Shown piece by piece: positions 1 to 8,193 of a stretch of DNA of 58,509 nucleotides. The stretch's first letter is position 1; each line of letters begins with the position of its first letter. The notes under the pieces were generated by a model. That model worked only from the letters and a program-made list of their open reading frames with translations. It did not search any database and was not told the origin of the DNA. Source of the DNA: Alphaproteobacteria bacterium (GTDB taxonomy: Bacteria > Pseudomonadota > Alphaproteobacteria > Kiloniellales > DSM-21159); assembly GCA_030433005.1 (NCBI GenBank), contig JAUILQ010000032.1:1-58509 (forward strand). The letters are read 5' to 3'. A program made the position numbers and the translations under genes.

Positions 1-14
1 CTCCTTGAACGGCA

Positions 15-37
15 TCGGCAAAGTCCCCCTTTGCCGA
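15..37. repeat. Hairpin, 9-bp perfect stem
   Basis: TCGGCAAAG (15-23) pairs with CTTTGCCGA (29-37) around a 5-nt loop. No T-run follows on either strand, so it is either a weak terminator of a gene left of the window or a protein-binding site. Confidence 0.5.
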
Positions 38-46
38 GCAGGAAAC

Positions 47-93
47 CTGTCAACGATCTTGCCGGTCCAATCTGTCAGCTATCTTACCGGTTC
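47..93. promoter_or_regulatory. Direct repeat, 25-bp period, operator-like
   Basis: CTGTCA-AC-GATCTTGCCGGTCC (47-68) recurs as CTGTCA-GC-TATCTTACCGGTTC (72-93), with about 18 of 22 positions identical. A 25-bp period is compatible with a regulator bound to one face of the helix. The same half-elements CTGTCAAC and ATCTTGCCGG occur at 23497-23504 and 23527-23536 ahead of the GntR gene. Confidence 0.4.
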
Positions 94-105
94 GGACCGG
101 GCCCC

Positions 106-199
106 GCCCTCTCCCCCCGGAGGGCGGAGAGGGCCACGACGTGAGGGCGTGACGGTGACCCTGGAGCCTCCCTCTCTGCTCCCCTGGGGGAGCGGAGAG
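106..199. repeat. Pair of GGAGAGGG-type palindromes (REP-like)
   Basis: GCCCTCTCC (106-114) pairs with GGAGAGGGC (126-134). A second element pairs 172-184 with 187-199, a 13-bp stem with one G-T wobble. Such CCCTCTCC/GGAGAGGG palindromes are common extragenic repeats in GC-rich proteobacteria. They sit between the direct repeat and pobA. Confidence 0.55.
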
Positions 200-287
200 G
201 GCCGGGGAGAGGTGTGGGGGGCTTTCCGCCCGACAGCTACGGCCTTTCTCGGCACTTCGCGCGTGACGCCCGCCGCCGCATCGGGCA

Positions 288-303
288 TGTTGACATGACA
301 ACA
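288..303. promoter_or_regulatory. Near-palindrome ahead of pobA, candidate operator
   Basis: TGTTGACATGACAACA is palindromic at 14 of 16 positions and ends 23 bp before the pobA start, just before the GGGAGGGGG ribosome binding site. It could bind an IclR-, AraC- or MarR-type activator or repressor of 4-hydroxybenzoate use; no such regulator gene lies in the window. Confidence 0.3.
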
Positions 304-326
304 AGACGCGGCGGGAGGGGGCTCCG

Positions 327-1514
327 ATGGCGAGGCAGCGTACCCAGGTCGGCATCGTCGGCGCCGGGCCTGCGGGCTTGGTGCTGGCCCAGCGGCTGGC
401 ACGGCACGGCATCGAGGCGGTGGTGCTGGAGCGCCGCGACCGCGCCTACGTCGAGGGCCGGATCCGCGCCGGCGTGCTCGAGCAGCACACCGTCGACCTG
501 CTGGGCGAGATCGGCGTCGGCGGGCGCCTGGCGCGCGAGGGCCTGGTCCACGACGGCGTCGAGATCTGCCTGGACGGCCGGCGCACGCGCCTCGACATGT
601 CGGCGATGACCGGCGGCAAGAAGGTCACGGTCTACGGCCAGACCGAGGTCACCAAGGACCTGATCGCCGCGCGCCTCGCCCAGGACCTGCCGCTGGTCTT
701 CGAGGCCGAGGAGGTCACGCCGCTCGGCTATGCCGAGGGCTCGGGCGAGACGCCCCGCCTCGCCTACCGCAAGGACGGCGAGGACCACGAGCTGGCCTGC
801 GACTTCATCGCCGGCTGCGACGGCTTCCACGGCGTCTGCCGGGCCTCGCTGCCGGCCGGCGCGCTGACCTTCTACGAGCGGACCTATCCCTTCGCTTGGC
901 TCGGCATCCTGGCCAAGGCGCCGCCGGCCTCCGACGAGCTGATCTACGCGCGCAGCCCGCGCGGCTTCGCGCTCTACTCGATGCGCTCCCCCGAGGTCTC
1001 GCGGCTCTACATCCAGTGCCGGCCCGACGAGGACCTGGAGGAGTGGCCGCTGCCGCGCATCTGGGAGGAGCTGCGCCTGCGCCTCGGCGACGCGGGGCAC
1101 CTCGTCCAGGAGGGCGAGGTCACCGACGTCGGCGTCACGCCCATGCGCTCCTTCGTCGCCGAGCCGATGCGCCACGGCCGCCTGTTCCTGGCCGGCGACG
1201 CCGCGCACATCGTGCCGCCGACCGGCGCCAAGGGCCTGAACCTGGCGGTCGCCGACGTGCGCTATCTCTCCGACGCGCTGATCGAGCACTACAAGGAGGG
1301 CAGCGACGCCGGCCTGGCGGCCTATTCCGAGCGCGCCATTGCGCGCATCTGGAAGGCCCAGCGCTTCTCCTGGTGGATGACCTCGATGCTGCACAACTTC
1401 GGCCCCGACCAGGCCTTCGAGGACCGCGTCCGCCAGGCCGAGCTGGAGTACGTGCTGTCCAGCGAGGCGGCGCTGACCACGCTGGCCGAGAACTACGTCG
1501 GACTGCCGATCTAG
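327..1514 (+). CDS. pobA: 4-hydroxybenzoate 3-monooxygenase
   Basis: This is a class A flavoprotein hydroxylase that converts 4-hydroxybenzoate to protocatechuate with NADPH and oxygen in the cytoplasm, feeding the beta-ketoadipate pathway. The 395 residues match the usual length of about 394. Visible are the FAD dinucleotide motif GAGPAG (12-17), the RIRAGVLEQ segment typical of PobA (45-53), the DG motif CDGFHGVCR (164-172) and the second FAD motif GDAAHIVPPTGAKGLN (from 290). A tyrosine in AENYVGLP near the C-terminus fits the active-site Tyr385 of the Pseudomonas enzyme. The start follows GGGAGGGGGCTCCG. No other protocatechuate gene is in the window. Family assignment is firm. Confidence 0.95.
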   Translation: MARQRTQVGIVGAGPAGLVLAQRLARHGIEAVVLERRDRAYVEGRIRAGVLEQHTVDLLGEIGVGGRLAREGLVHDGVEICLDGRRTRLDMSAMTGGKKVTVYGQTEVTKDLIAARLAQDLPLVFEAEEVTPLGYAEGSGETPRLAYRKDGEDHELACDFIAGCDGFHGVCRASLPAGALTFYERTYPFAWLGILAKAPPASDELIYARSPRGFALYSMRSPEVSRLYIQCRPDEDLEEWPLPRIWEELRLRLGDAGHLVQEGEVTDVGVTPMRSFVAEPMRHGRLFLAGDAAHIVPPTGAKGLNLAVADVRYLSDALIEHYKEGSDAGLAAYSERAIARIWKAQRFSWWMTSMLHNFGPDQAFEDRVRQAELEYVLSSEAALTTLAENYVGLPI

Positions 1515-1532
1515 AGGCCCCTTCCTGCCGCC

Positions 1533-1589
1533 TGCGGGAAACGCCCGCAAGGATTGATCTTCCTCAAGGCGGGCATCCCGATGCCCGCC
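1533..1589 (+). terminator. Tandem hairpins after pobA
   Basis: TGCGGG (1533-1538) pairs with CCCGCA (1544-1549); next GGCGGGCAT (1568-1576) pairs perfectly with ATGCCCGCC (1581-1589) around a 4-nt loop. The second hairpin lies 54 bp after the pobA stop and looks like a transcription end, although the following T-run is poor. Confidence 0.5.
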
Positions 1590-1636
1590 TATCGTCCCGC
1601 ACCAAGAGCGAGGCCGAGGAGAAAAATCGGCTCTGA

Positions 1637-1668
1637 CATATTCATATTTCGATACCTATGCACATATG
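1637..1668. promoter_or_regulatory. AT-rich inverted element before the sulfide operon
   Basis: CATATTCATA (1637-1646) faces TATGCACATATG (1657-1668), an imperfect inverted repeat and the most AT-rich stretch in this part of the window, 37 bp before the chosen start at 1705. Sulfide-responsive ArsR-type repressors (BigR/SqrR) bind AT-rich palindromes at such operons, so this is a candidate promoter/operator. The repressor gene itself is not present here. Confidence 0.4.
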
Positions 1669-1704
1669 CAGGTTCGAGATCCTGATGCGGGAGGACGCGA
1701 GACC

Positions 1705-2589
1705 ATGACGAGCCACGTTCCGGTGCTGGTGAAGCCCCAGGTCAAGAGCTTCTTCGACGAGGCCACCTTCACGGCGACCCACGTCGTCGTCGACCCCGAC
1801 AGCCGCTGCTGCGCGATCATCGATTCGGTTCTGGACTACGACCCCAAGTCGGGGCGCACCTCGACGGCCTCGGCCGACGCGGTGATCGACTACGTCGAGT
1901 CCGAGGACCTCAGCGTCGACTGGCTGCTCGAGACCCACGCCCACGCCGACCACCTGAGCGCCGCGCCCTACCTGAAGGAGCGCCTCGGCGGCACCACCGG
2001 CATCGGCGCCCACATCGCGAAGGTGCAGGAGACCTTCAAGCAGGTCTTCAACGCCAAGGACCTGCGCACCGACGGCTCGCAGTTCGAGCATCTCTTCAAG
2101 GACGGCGAGGAGTTCCGCATCGGCGGGCTGACCGCGCGGGTCATGCACACGCCCGGGCACACGCCGGCCTGCGTCACCTACGTGATCGGCGACGCCGCCT
2201 TCGTCGGCGACACGCTGTTCATGCCCGACTTCGGCACCGCGCGCTGCGACTTTCCGGGCGGCGACGCGGCGACGCTCTACCGCTCGATCCACAAGGTCCT
2301 GTCGCTGCCCGCCGAGACCCGCCTCTACCTCTGCCACGACTACAAGGCCGAGGGCCGCGACGCCTACGTCTGGGAGACCACGGTCGGCGAGGAGCGCGCG
2401 AAGAACATCCACGTGCGCGACGGCGTCAGCGAGGAGGACTTCGTGGCCATGCGCACCGCGCGCGACGCCAAGCTGGCGATGCCGGTGCTGATCCTGCCCT
2501 CGGTGCAGGTCAACATGCGCGCCGGCCACCTGCCGCCGGCCGAGGACAACGGCGTGCGCTACCTGAAGATCCCGGTCGACGCGCTCTAG
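1705..2589 (+). CDS. MBL-fold persulfide dioxygenase-like hydrolase (ETHE1/Blh type)
   Basis: The 294-residue protein is a metallo-beta-lactamase-fold enzyme. It shows the metal motif THAHADH (77-83), HTPGHTPACV with His148 and His152, GDTLFMPDFGTARCDFPGG (169-187) and LCHDY with His211, the pattern of ETHE1/Blh persulfide dioxygenases. These oxidise glutathione persulfide to sulfite using one iron. I choose ATG 1705, which follows GGGAGGACG, over the upstream in-frame ATG 1666 that lies inside the AT-rich element. It leads an apparent operon with the DUF442-SQR fusion and SulP. Function by family; the substrate is inferred from the neighbours. Confidence 0.85.
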   Translation: MTSHVPVLVKPQVKSFFDEATFTATHVVVDPDSRCCAIIDSVLDYDPKSGRTSTASADAVIDYVESEDLSVDWLLETHAHADHLSAAPYLKERLGGTTGIGAHIAKVQETFKQVFNAKDLRTDGSQFEHLFKDGEEFRIGGLTARVMHTPGHTPACVTYVIGDAAFVGDTLFMPDFGTARCDFPGGDAATLYRSIHKVLSLPAETRLYLCHDYKAEGRDAYVWETTVGEERAKNIHVRDGVSEEDFVAMRTARDAKLAMPVLILPSVQVNMRAGHLPPAEDNGVRYLKIPVDAL

Positions 2590-2761
2590 GACCCGGCGCG
2601 CCGACACCCCGCTCCCAGGACCGCCGCTCCCCCTCGCCGTGCCCCGGAACCGGCGCGCGGCGCCGGCGGCCCGCCTCGCCGCCGCGGACGCCTTCCCCCC
2701 GTCCGCGCGGCAGGCGGGCCGCCATCCATCGCGGCGTCGCTGCCAACAGGAGGACTGACCC

Positions 2762-4555
2762 TTGGAAAAGATCCGGCGTCTGACGCCCTTCCTCTCGGTT
2801 TCCCCGCAGCTCGCCGAGACCGACCTCGGCATCGTCGCCGCCCAGGGCTTCCAGTCGGTCGTCTGCAACCGCCCGGACGGCGAGTCCGACGACCAGCCGA
2901 GTGCCGCGCGGATCGCCGAGGCGGCGCGCGGCGCCGGCCTCGCCTTCCGCCACCTGCCGGTCGTCTCCGGCAAGGTCACCGACCTCGACGTCGCCGCCTT
3001 CGCCTCGGCGCTGGCCGAGATGAAGGGCCCGGTGCTCGCCTTCTGCCGCACCGGCACCCGCTCGGCGACGCTCTGGGCGCTGGCAGAGGCCGGCCACCTG
3101 TCCCCGCAGGCGGTGCTGGAGACCACGGCGGCGGCCGGCTACGAGCTGGACTCGCTGCGCCCGCGCCTCGAGGCGCGCTGGCGCTCGGCCGAGGCCGCGG
3201 CGCCGACCGGCGGCGCCGAGGTCGTGACGCTGCCGACGGCACCCGGCCCCGCGCGCGGCGGCGGCAAGCCCTGGGACGTCGTGGTGGTCGGCGGCGGCAC
3301 CGCCGGCATCGCCGCGGCCGCCGGCCTGCTCCGGCGCCGCCCGGGCCTCCGCCTGGCGATCGTCGAGCCGGCCGAGCGGCACTACTACCAGCCCGGCTGG
3401 ACCCTGGTCGGCGGCGGCGTGTTCCGCCGCGCCGAGACCGAGCGGCCGATGGCCTCGGTGATGCCGAAGGGCGCGCACTGGATCAAGGCCGCGGCCGCCG
3501 CCTTCGAGCCGGAGCGCAACGAGGTCGTGCTCGAGGACGGCGAGCGCCTCGCCTACCGCACGCTGGTCGCCGCCCCCGGCATCAAGCTGGACTGGAGCGC
3601 GGTCGACGGCCTCAAGGAGACCCTGGGCCGCAACGGCGTCACCTCGAACTACCGCTTCGAGATGGCGCCCTACACCTGGGAGCTGGTGCAGGCGCTGAAG
3701 GGCGGCCGCGCGCTCTTCACCCAGCCGCCGATGCCGATCAAGTGCGCCGGCGCGCCGCAGAAGGCGATGTACCTGGCCTGCGACCACTGGCGCCGCCAGG
3801 GCCGCCTGAAGGACATCGAGGTCGAGTTCGACAGCGCCGGCGCCGTGCTGTTCGGCGTCGCCGCCTTCGTGCCGCCGCTGATGAGCTACGTCGAGCGCTA
3901 CGGCGCCCAGCTCTGCTTCAACTCGAACCTCAAGGCGGTCGACGGTCCGGCCAAAAAGGCCTGGTTCGAGGTGAAGAACGCCGAGGGCGCCACCGAGCGG
4001 GTCGAGAAGTCCTTCGACATGATCCACGTCTGCCCGCCGCAGACGGCTCCGGATTTCGTGCGCCACGGCCCGCTCGCCGACGCCGCCGGCTGGATCGAGG
4101 TCAGCCCCGAGACGCTGCAGCACGTCCGTCACGGCAATGTCTTCGGCCTCGGCGACGCCTGCTCGGCGCCCAATGCCAAGACCGCCGCCGCGGTGCGCAA
4201 GCAGGCCCCGGTCGTCGCCGAGAACGTGCTGGCCGTGCTCGACGGCCGCGGCCCGCGCGCGATCTACGACGGCTACGGCTCCTGCCCGCTGACCGTCGAG
4301 CGCGGCAAGATCGTGCTCGCCGAGTTCGGCTACGGCGGCAAGCTGCTGCCGACCTTCCCCTTCATCGAGCCGACCCGGCCGAGCCGCCTCGCCTGGCTGC
4401 TCAAGGAGAAGCTGCTGCCGACGATCTACTGGGACCTGCTGCTCAAGGGCCGCGAGTGGCTCGCCGCGCCCGAGACCCTGCCCCACGAGCCCGGCGCCCA
4501 CGAGGCCCAGCAGGCCTGCGACTTCGTCGGCGCCGGCGAGAAGAAGCAGGCCTAG
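2762..4555 (+). CDS. DUF442 phosphatase-like domain fused to sulfide:quinone oxidoreductase
   Basis: Residues 1-110 form a DUF442 (Blh N-terminal, tyrosine-phosphatase-like) domain with the loop FCRTGTRS around Cys95. Residues 170-597 form a type II SQR flavoprotein with FAD motif VVVGGGTAG (174-182) and two redox cysteines, Cys328 in IKCAGAPQKAMYLACD and Cys467 in GDACSAPNAKTAAAV. These match the positions of the catalytic cysteine pair of human SQOR. The enzyme should oxidise sulfide to a persulfide and pass electrons to quinone at the membrane. The start is TTG after AGGAGG. It lies 172 bp after the persulfide dioxygenase gene, which would consume its product. The fusion is known in alphaproteobacteria; the role of DUF442 is unclear. 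Confidence 0.9.
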   Translation: MEKIRRLTPFLSVSPQLAETDLGIVAAQGFQSVVCNRPDGESDDQPSAARIAEAARGAGLAFRHLPVVSGKVTDLDVAAFASALAEMKGPVLAFCRTGTRSATLWALAEAGHLSPQAVLETTAAAGYELDSLRPRLEARWRSAEAAAPTGGAEVVTLPTAPGPARGGGKPWDVVVVGGGTAGIAAAAGLLRRRPGLRLAIVEPAERHYYQPGWTLVGGGVFRRAETERPMASVMPKGAHWIKAAAAAFEPERNEVVLEDGERLAYRTLVAAPGIKLDWSAVDGLKETLGRNGVTSNYRFEMAPYTWELVQALKGGRALFTQPPMPIKCAGAPQKAMYLACDHWRRQGRLKDIEVEFDSAGAVLFGVAAFVPPLMSYVERYGAQLCFNSNLKAVDGPAKKAWFEVKNAEGATERVEKSFDMIHVCPPQTAPDFVRHGPLADAAGWIEVSPETLQHVRHGNVFGLGDACSAPNAKTAAAVRKQAPVVAENVLAVLDGRGPRAIYDGYGSCPLTVERGKIVLAEFGYGGKLLPTFPFIEPTRPSRLAWLLKEKLLPTIYWDLLLKGREWLAAPETLPHEPGAHEAQQACDFVGAGEKKQA

Positions 4556-4641
4556 GAGCCTGCGGCCGCCCGTCATCCGAAAGACGCCACACGGCGGCTC
4601 TCGGGTGAGGGCACGCCGCCGGGCGACACGACCAACAGACC

Positions 4642-6414
4642 ATGAAGATCGATCCCGACCGCCTCCTCCCGGCCCTGACCTGGCTCAGGACCTACCGCCG
4701 CGACGACCTGGCCAGCGACCTGCTGGCCGGAGTCATCGTCACCATCATGCTGATCCCGCAGAGCCTGGCCTACGCCCTGCTCGCCGGGCTGCCGCCGCAG
4801 GTCGGGCTCTACGCCTCGATCCTGCCGCTGGTCGCCTACGCGCTGTTCGGCAGCAGCCGGACCCTGGCCGTCGGGCCGGTCGCGGTGGTCTCGCTGATGA
4901 CCGCGGCGGCGGTCGGCCAGCTGGCCGCCCCCGGCTCGCCGGAGTACCTGGCCGCGGCGCTGGCGCTCGCCCTGCTCTCCGGGCTGTTCCTGCTGGCGCT
5001 CGGCCTGCTGCGCCTGGGCGCCATCGCCAACCTGCTGAGCCACCCGGTGATCTCCGGCTTCATCAGCGCCTCGGCGGTGCTGATCGCGCTCAGCCAGATG
5101 AAGCACATCCTGGGCGTGCCGGTCGGCGGCCAGTCGCTGGCCGAGATCCTGCCGGCGCTGGCCGGCAGCCTCGGCGAGACCAATCCCGAGACCCTGGCGG
5201 TCGGCGGCCTGGCGCTGGCCTTCCTGTTCTGGGTGCGCGGCCGCCTCAAGCCGCTGCTGCAGCGCGCCGGCCTGGGCCCGCGGCTCGCCGACTTCCTGGC
5301 CAAGGCCGGACCGGTCGCGGCGGTCGTCGTCAGCATCCTGGCGGTGCGCGCCCTCGGCCTCGCCGAGGCCGGCGTCTCGATCGTCGGCGAGATCCCGGCC
5401 GGCCTGCCGCCGCTGACCGTCCCGCCGCTCGACGCGCCGCTGTGGCTGGAGCTGCTGCCGGCGGCCGCGCTGATCAGCCTGGTCGGCTTCGTCGAGACCG
5501 TCTCGGTCGCCGAGACCCTGGCGGCCAAGCGGCGCCAGCGCATCGACCCGAACCAGGAGCTGGTCGGCCTGGGCGCCGCCAACCTGGCCGCGGCGGTCAC
5601 CGGCGGCTACGCCGTGACCGGCGGCTTCGCCCGCTCGGTGGTCAACTTCGCCGCCGGCGCCCAGACGCCGCTGGCCGGCGTCATCACCGCCGGCTTCATC
5701 GCCGTGACCGCGTCCTTCCTGACGCCGCTGTTCTACTTCCTGCCCAAGGCGGTGCTGGCCGCGACCATCGTCGTCGCCGTGCTGTCGCTGGTCGACCTCG
5801 GCGCGATCCGCCGCACCTGGCGCTACTCCAAGGCCGACTTCGCCGCCATGGCGGCGACCGTCGTGCTGGTGCTCGGCGTCGGCGTCGAGGCCGGCATCCT
5901 GGCCGGCGTCGCGCTGTCGATCGCTCTGTTCCTCTGGCGCACCACCCGGCCCCACACCGCGGTGGTCGGCCAGGTGCCGGGCAGCGAGCACTTCCGCAAC
6001 GTCGAGCGCCACGCGGTGATCGAGAGCGAGACCGTGCTGACGCTGCGCGTCGACGAGAGCCTCTACTTCGCCAACAGCCGCTTCCTGGAGCAGCGCATCC
6101 TGGAGCTGGTCGCCGCGCGCCCGGCGCTCGAGCACGTCGTGCTGATGTGCCCGGCGGTCAACTTCATCGACGCCAGCGCGCTCGAAAGCCTGGAGGCGAT
6201 CGCCGACCGCCTGGACACCGCCGGCGTCCGCCTGCACCTCTCCGAGGTCAAGGGGCCGGTGATGGACCGCTTGCGGCGCTCCGACTTCTTCGAGCACCTG
6301 ACCGGCGAGGTCTTCCTCAGCCAGTACGCCGCGATGCGCGCCCTCGACCCCGGCTCGACCGAGCGCGCCGCTGGTACGCAAGAGGCGTTGCGCCTCGCCT
6401 CGGGACAGCGCTGA
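4642..6414 (+). CDS. SulP family anion permease with STAS domain
   Basis: The 590-residue SulP/SLC26-type inner-membrane transporter has about a dozen hydrophobic segments. It begins with the typical DLLAGVIVTIMLIPQSLAYALLAGLPP block (about 28-54) followed by AVGPVAVVSLMT, and carries a C-terminal STAS domain (about 440-555). It lies 86 bp after SQR on the same strand. In this context it probably moves sulfate or sulfite, an end product of sulfide oxidation, but SulP proteins also carry bicarbonate and dicarboxylates, so the substrate is not certain. Confidence 0.88.
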   Translation: MKIDPDRLLPALTWLRTYRRDDLASDLLAGVIVTIMLIPQSLAYALLAGLPPQVGLYASILPLVAYALFGSSRTLAVGPVAVVSLMTAAAVGQLAAPGSPEYLAAALALALLSGLFLLALGLLRLGAIANLLSHPVISGFISASAVLIALSQMKHILGVPVGGQSLAEILPALAGSLGETNPETLAVGGLALAFLFWVRGRLKPLLQRAGLGPRLADFLAKAGPVAAVVVSILAVRALGLAEAGVSIVGEIPAGLPPLTVPPLDAPLWLELLPAAALISLVGFVETVSVAETLAAKRRQRIDPNQELVGLGAANLAAAVTGGYAVTGGFARSVVNFAAGAQTPLAGVITAGFIAVTASFLTPLFYFLPKAVLAATIVVAVLSLVDLGAIRRTWRYSKADFAAMAATVVLVLGVGVEAGILAGVALSIALFLWRTTRPHTAVVGQVPGSEHFRNVERHAVIESETVLTLRVDESLYFANSRFLEQRILELVAARPALEHVVLMCPAVNFIDASALESLEAIADRLDTAGVRLHLSEVKGPVMDRLRRSDFFEHLTGEVFLSQYAAMRALDPGSTERAAGTQEALRLASGQR

Positions 6415-6422
6415 GGCAAGGC

Positions 6423-6438
6423 GGCGGCCGCGGCCGCC
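6423..6438. repeat. 16-bp perfect palindrome after SulP
   Basis: GGCGGCCGCGGCCGCC lies 9 bp after the sulP stop codon. It may act as a weak terminator or mRNA 3' barrier, but no T-run follows. Confidence 0.35.
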
Positions 6439-6507
6439 CGCCTGGGTCGCGAAACGCCGGGCCGAGGCCGGCCCTCTGGTCTATCCTGGCAGCGGGAGGA
6501 ACGGCGG

Positions 6508-6942
6508 ATGCTCGGGCTCGCTGATCGCTCGGTAGCGCTCCTGCTCGTCTTGGTTCACGCCGGACTGCTCGTCTGGGCGCTGGCCGGCCTCGCCGAGATG
6601 GTCTGGACCAGCCCACCCTGGCCCCGACTCGGCAATCCGCTGTTCTCCGACGCCCTGCTGCTGCTCCAATGGGGCGTCGTGACCGGCGCGGCCACGACCT
6701 TTCTCGTCGGCTATGCCCGGCGCTGGCCGCGCCTGCCGCGCGCGATGGTGGCCTGGTACCTGGTCATGGGCGGAGTCTGTGCCTGGCAGACCTTCTTCAT
6801 CCTCGAGAACCGGTCGCGCTATGCGCTGATGGCGCTCGAGTACGTCGAGTACCTGGTCATTTCGATCTATCTTCATCGCTCCGCGTACATGCGCAGCCGT
6901 CATCACCGGCGGCGCCGCGCACCGGCCTCCTCGTTCGGCTAG
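6508..6942 (+). CDS. Small hypothetical membrane protein
   Basis: This 144-residue protein is not recognised. It has about four hydrophobic segments (roughly 8-32, 48-68, 80-97 and 108-122) and a strongly basic tail rich in Arg and His (RSRHHRRRR), consistent with a cytoplasmic C-terminus by the positive-inside rule. ATG 6508 follows GGGAGGAACGGCGG. It is 93 bp downstream of sulP on the same strand and could be co-transcribed, and it converges with the next gene. No function can be given. Confidence 0.65.
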   Translation: MLGLADRSVALLLVLVHAGLLVWALAGLAEMVWTSPPWPRLGNPLFSDALLLLQWGVVTGAATTFLVGYARRWPRLPRAMVAWYLVMGGVCAWQTFFILENRSRYALMALEYVEYLVISIYLHRSAYMRSRHHRRRRAPASSFG

Positions 6943-6987
6943 ATGGGAACGCCATGGGGGCTTCAGGGCACGCGCAGCACAGAGCGG

Positions 6988-8145
6988 CTATCGCCGCCGG
7001 TCGATCGCCTCCGGCGCCTTGATCTTCCGCCCGTTCCAGGTCTGCCCGACCCGCCAGCCGGCCGGCAGGCGGCCGTGCGCCGGGAAGGGCTCGCTGCCCA
7101 GGCAGTCGAAGTAGCTGTCGTGGACGAGCACCGAGCGGCGCACCGTCGGCCAGGCCATGACGCGCAGCAGGTCCTGGTCGAAGTGCAGGTTGGGCGCGCG
7201 GAACGGTCGGAAGTCGCGGACCAGGTCGGCGACCGGCGGCAGGATGCCGCCGACGCCGCCCCACAGCCCGGCGAGGATCAGGTCGCTGTGGGTCGGCCAG
7301 TCGCGCATGACGTGGAACAGCCGGCCGCTGTCCAGCCAGGCGTCGACCGCGACGCGCTCCTGGACCGAAACCAGCGAGTCGGCGTCGCGGATCAGGAAGC
7401 GCGCGACGGCGGGATCGCCGATCACCTCGAAGCGCCACAGCAGGCCGTCGTAGATGCGCGCGGGCCGCGGCTTCAGGACGACCTCGGCGCCGGCCCCGGC
7501 GAGCCCCTCGCGCACCGCCGCCGGCACGCTGTCGTCGCAGTAGAAACGCGCCGTCCAGCCGGGATAGAGCTCGGGCACGAGGCGGGCGTTGCGCAGCGCG
7601 CCCTCGCAGTAGAGTTCGCGGTCGCCCCACAGGCTGTAGGCGATCAGGTTGGACTCCGGCCGGGTCGGGTCGAAGGGCGGCGGCGGGCCCTCGGCCAGCG
7701 GGTAGACCGGGCCCTGCTCACGGGCCTGGCGGTCCTTCGCCAGGAGCGCCGCGACGCCGTGCCGGCAGGCGGCCTCGCGCTCGCCGAGCGCGGCGAAGCA
7801 GGTGCACAGCCCGTCGTGGAGATTGGCGTTCTCGCCGCCCAGCTCGAGCGCCCGGGCGAGCGCCCGGGCGGCCTCGGCGAAACCGCCCAGACGGATCAGC
7901 AGGACCCCGAGGTTCTCGTGCAGGCCCGCCTCGCCGGGAAAGCGCTGGGTCCCGCGGTAGAGCGCCTGAGCCGCCTCGCGCGGCCGCCCCGCGTTGGACA
8001 GGGCGAGGCCGAGCAGCAACGCGTCGGACGCTTCGCCGCCCGCTGCCTCGGCAACGGGGGCGAGCAGCGCCACGGCCTCGTCGTGGCGCCCCTGGCCGCT
8101 CAGCTCCAGCACGCGCTGGCGGCGTTGCTCCGGGCTCTGGCTCAT
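6988..8145 (-). CDS. TPR-repeat protein with glycosyltransferase-like C-terminal domain
   Basis: In the 385-residue protein, residues 1-135 contain about three TPR-like helical repeats (for example GLALSNAGRPREAAQALYRG and LLIRLGGFAEAARALARAL). Residues 165-385 resemble nucleotide-diphospho-sugar transferases that work on the cytoplasmic face, with RFYCDDS near 205 and a DxD-like FLIRDADS about 255 followed by HVMRDWPTHSDLILAGLWGG. A sugar donor cannot be inferred. It is the last gene of the long minus-strand cluster, 48 bp after the SRPBCC-quinone reductase fusion, but may have its own promoter. Confidence 0.6.
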   Translation of the reverse strand: MSQSPEQRRQRVLELSGQGRHDEAVALLAPVAEAAGGEASDALLLGLALSNAGRPREAAQALYRGTQRFPGEAGLHENLGVLLIRLGGFAEAARALARALELGGENANLHDGLCTCFAALGEREAACRHGVAALLAKDRQAREQGPVYPLAEGPPPPFDPTRPESNLIAYSLWGDRELYCEGALRNARLVPELYPGWTARFYCDDSVPAAVREGLAGAGAEVVLKPRPARIYDGLLWRFEVIGDPAVARFLIRDADSLVSVQERVAVDAWLDSGRLFHVMRDWPTHSDLILAGLWGGVGGILPPVADLVRDFRPFRAPNLHFDQDLLRVMAWPTVRRSVLVHDSYFDCLGSEPFPAHGRLPAGWRVGQTWNGRKIKAPEAIDRRR

Positions 8146-8193
8146 GCTCCAGGCTTAGACGATTTCGCCGGCTCGTGGAATCGGCCACACGCG

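Larger units (their letters stand above)
1..326. other. Non-coding leader upstream of pobA
   Basis: I find no convincing gene here; the short reading frames on both strands are low-complexity and overlap hairpins. The stretch holds, left to right, a 9-bp hairpin (15-37), a 25-bp-period direct repeat (47-93), two GGAGAGGG-type palindromes (106-134 and 172-199) and a near-palindrome just ahead of the pobA ribosome binding site (288-303). A gene ending or starting to the left of the window may share this region. Confidence 0.6.

Noticed and set aside
290..295. TTGACA as a -35 box for pobA
   Set aside because: A -10 element 17 bp later would fall on the ribosome binding site GGGAGGGGG, leaving no room for a leader; it is better explained as part of the palindrome 288-303.
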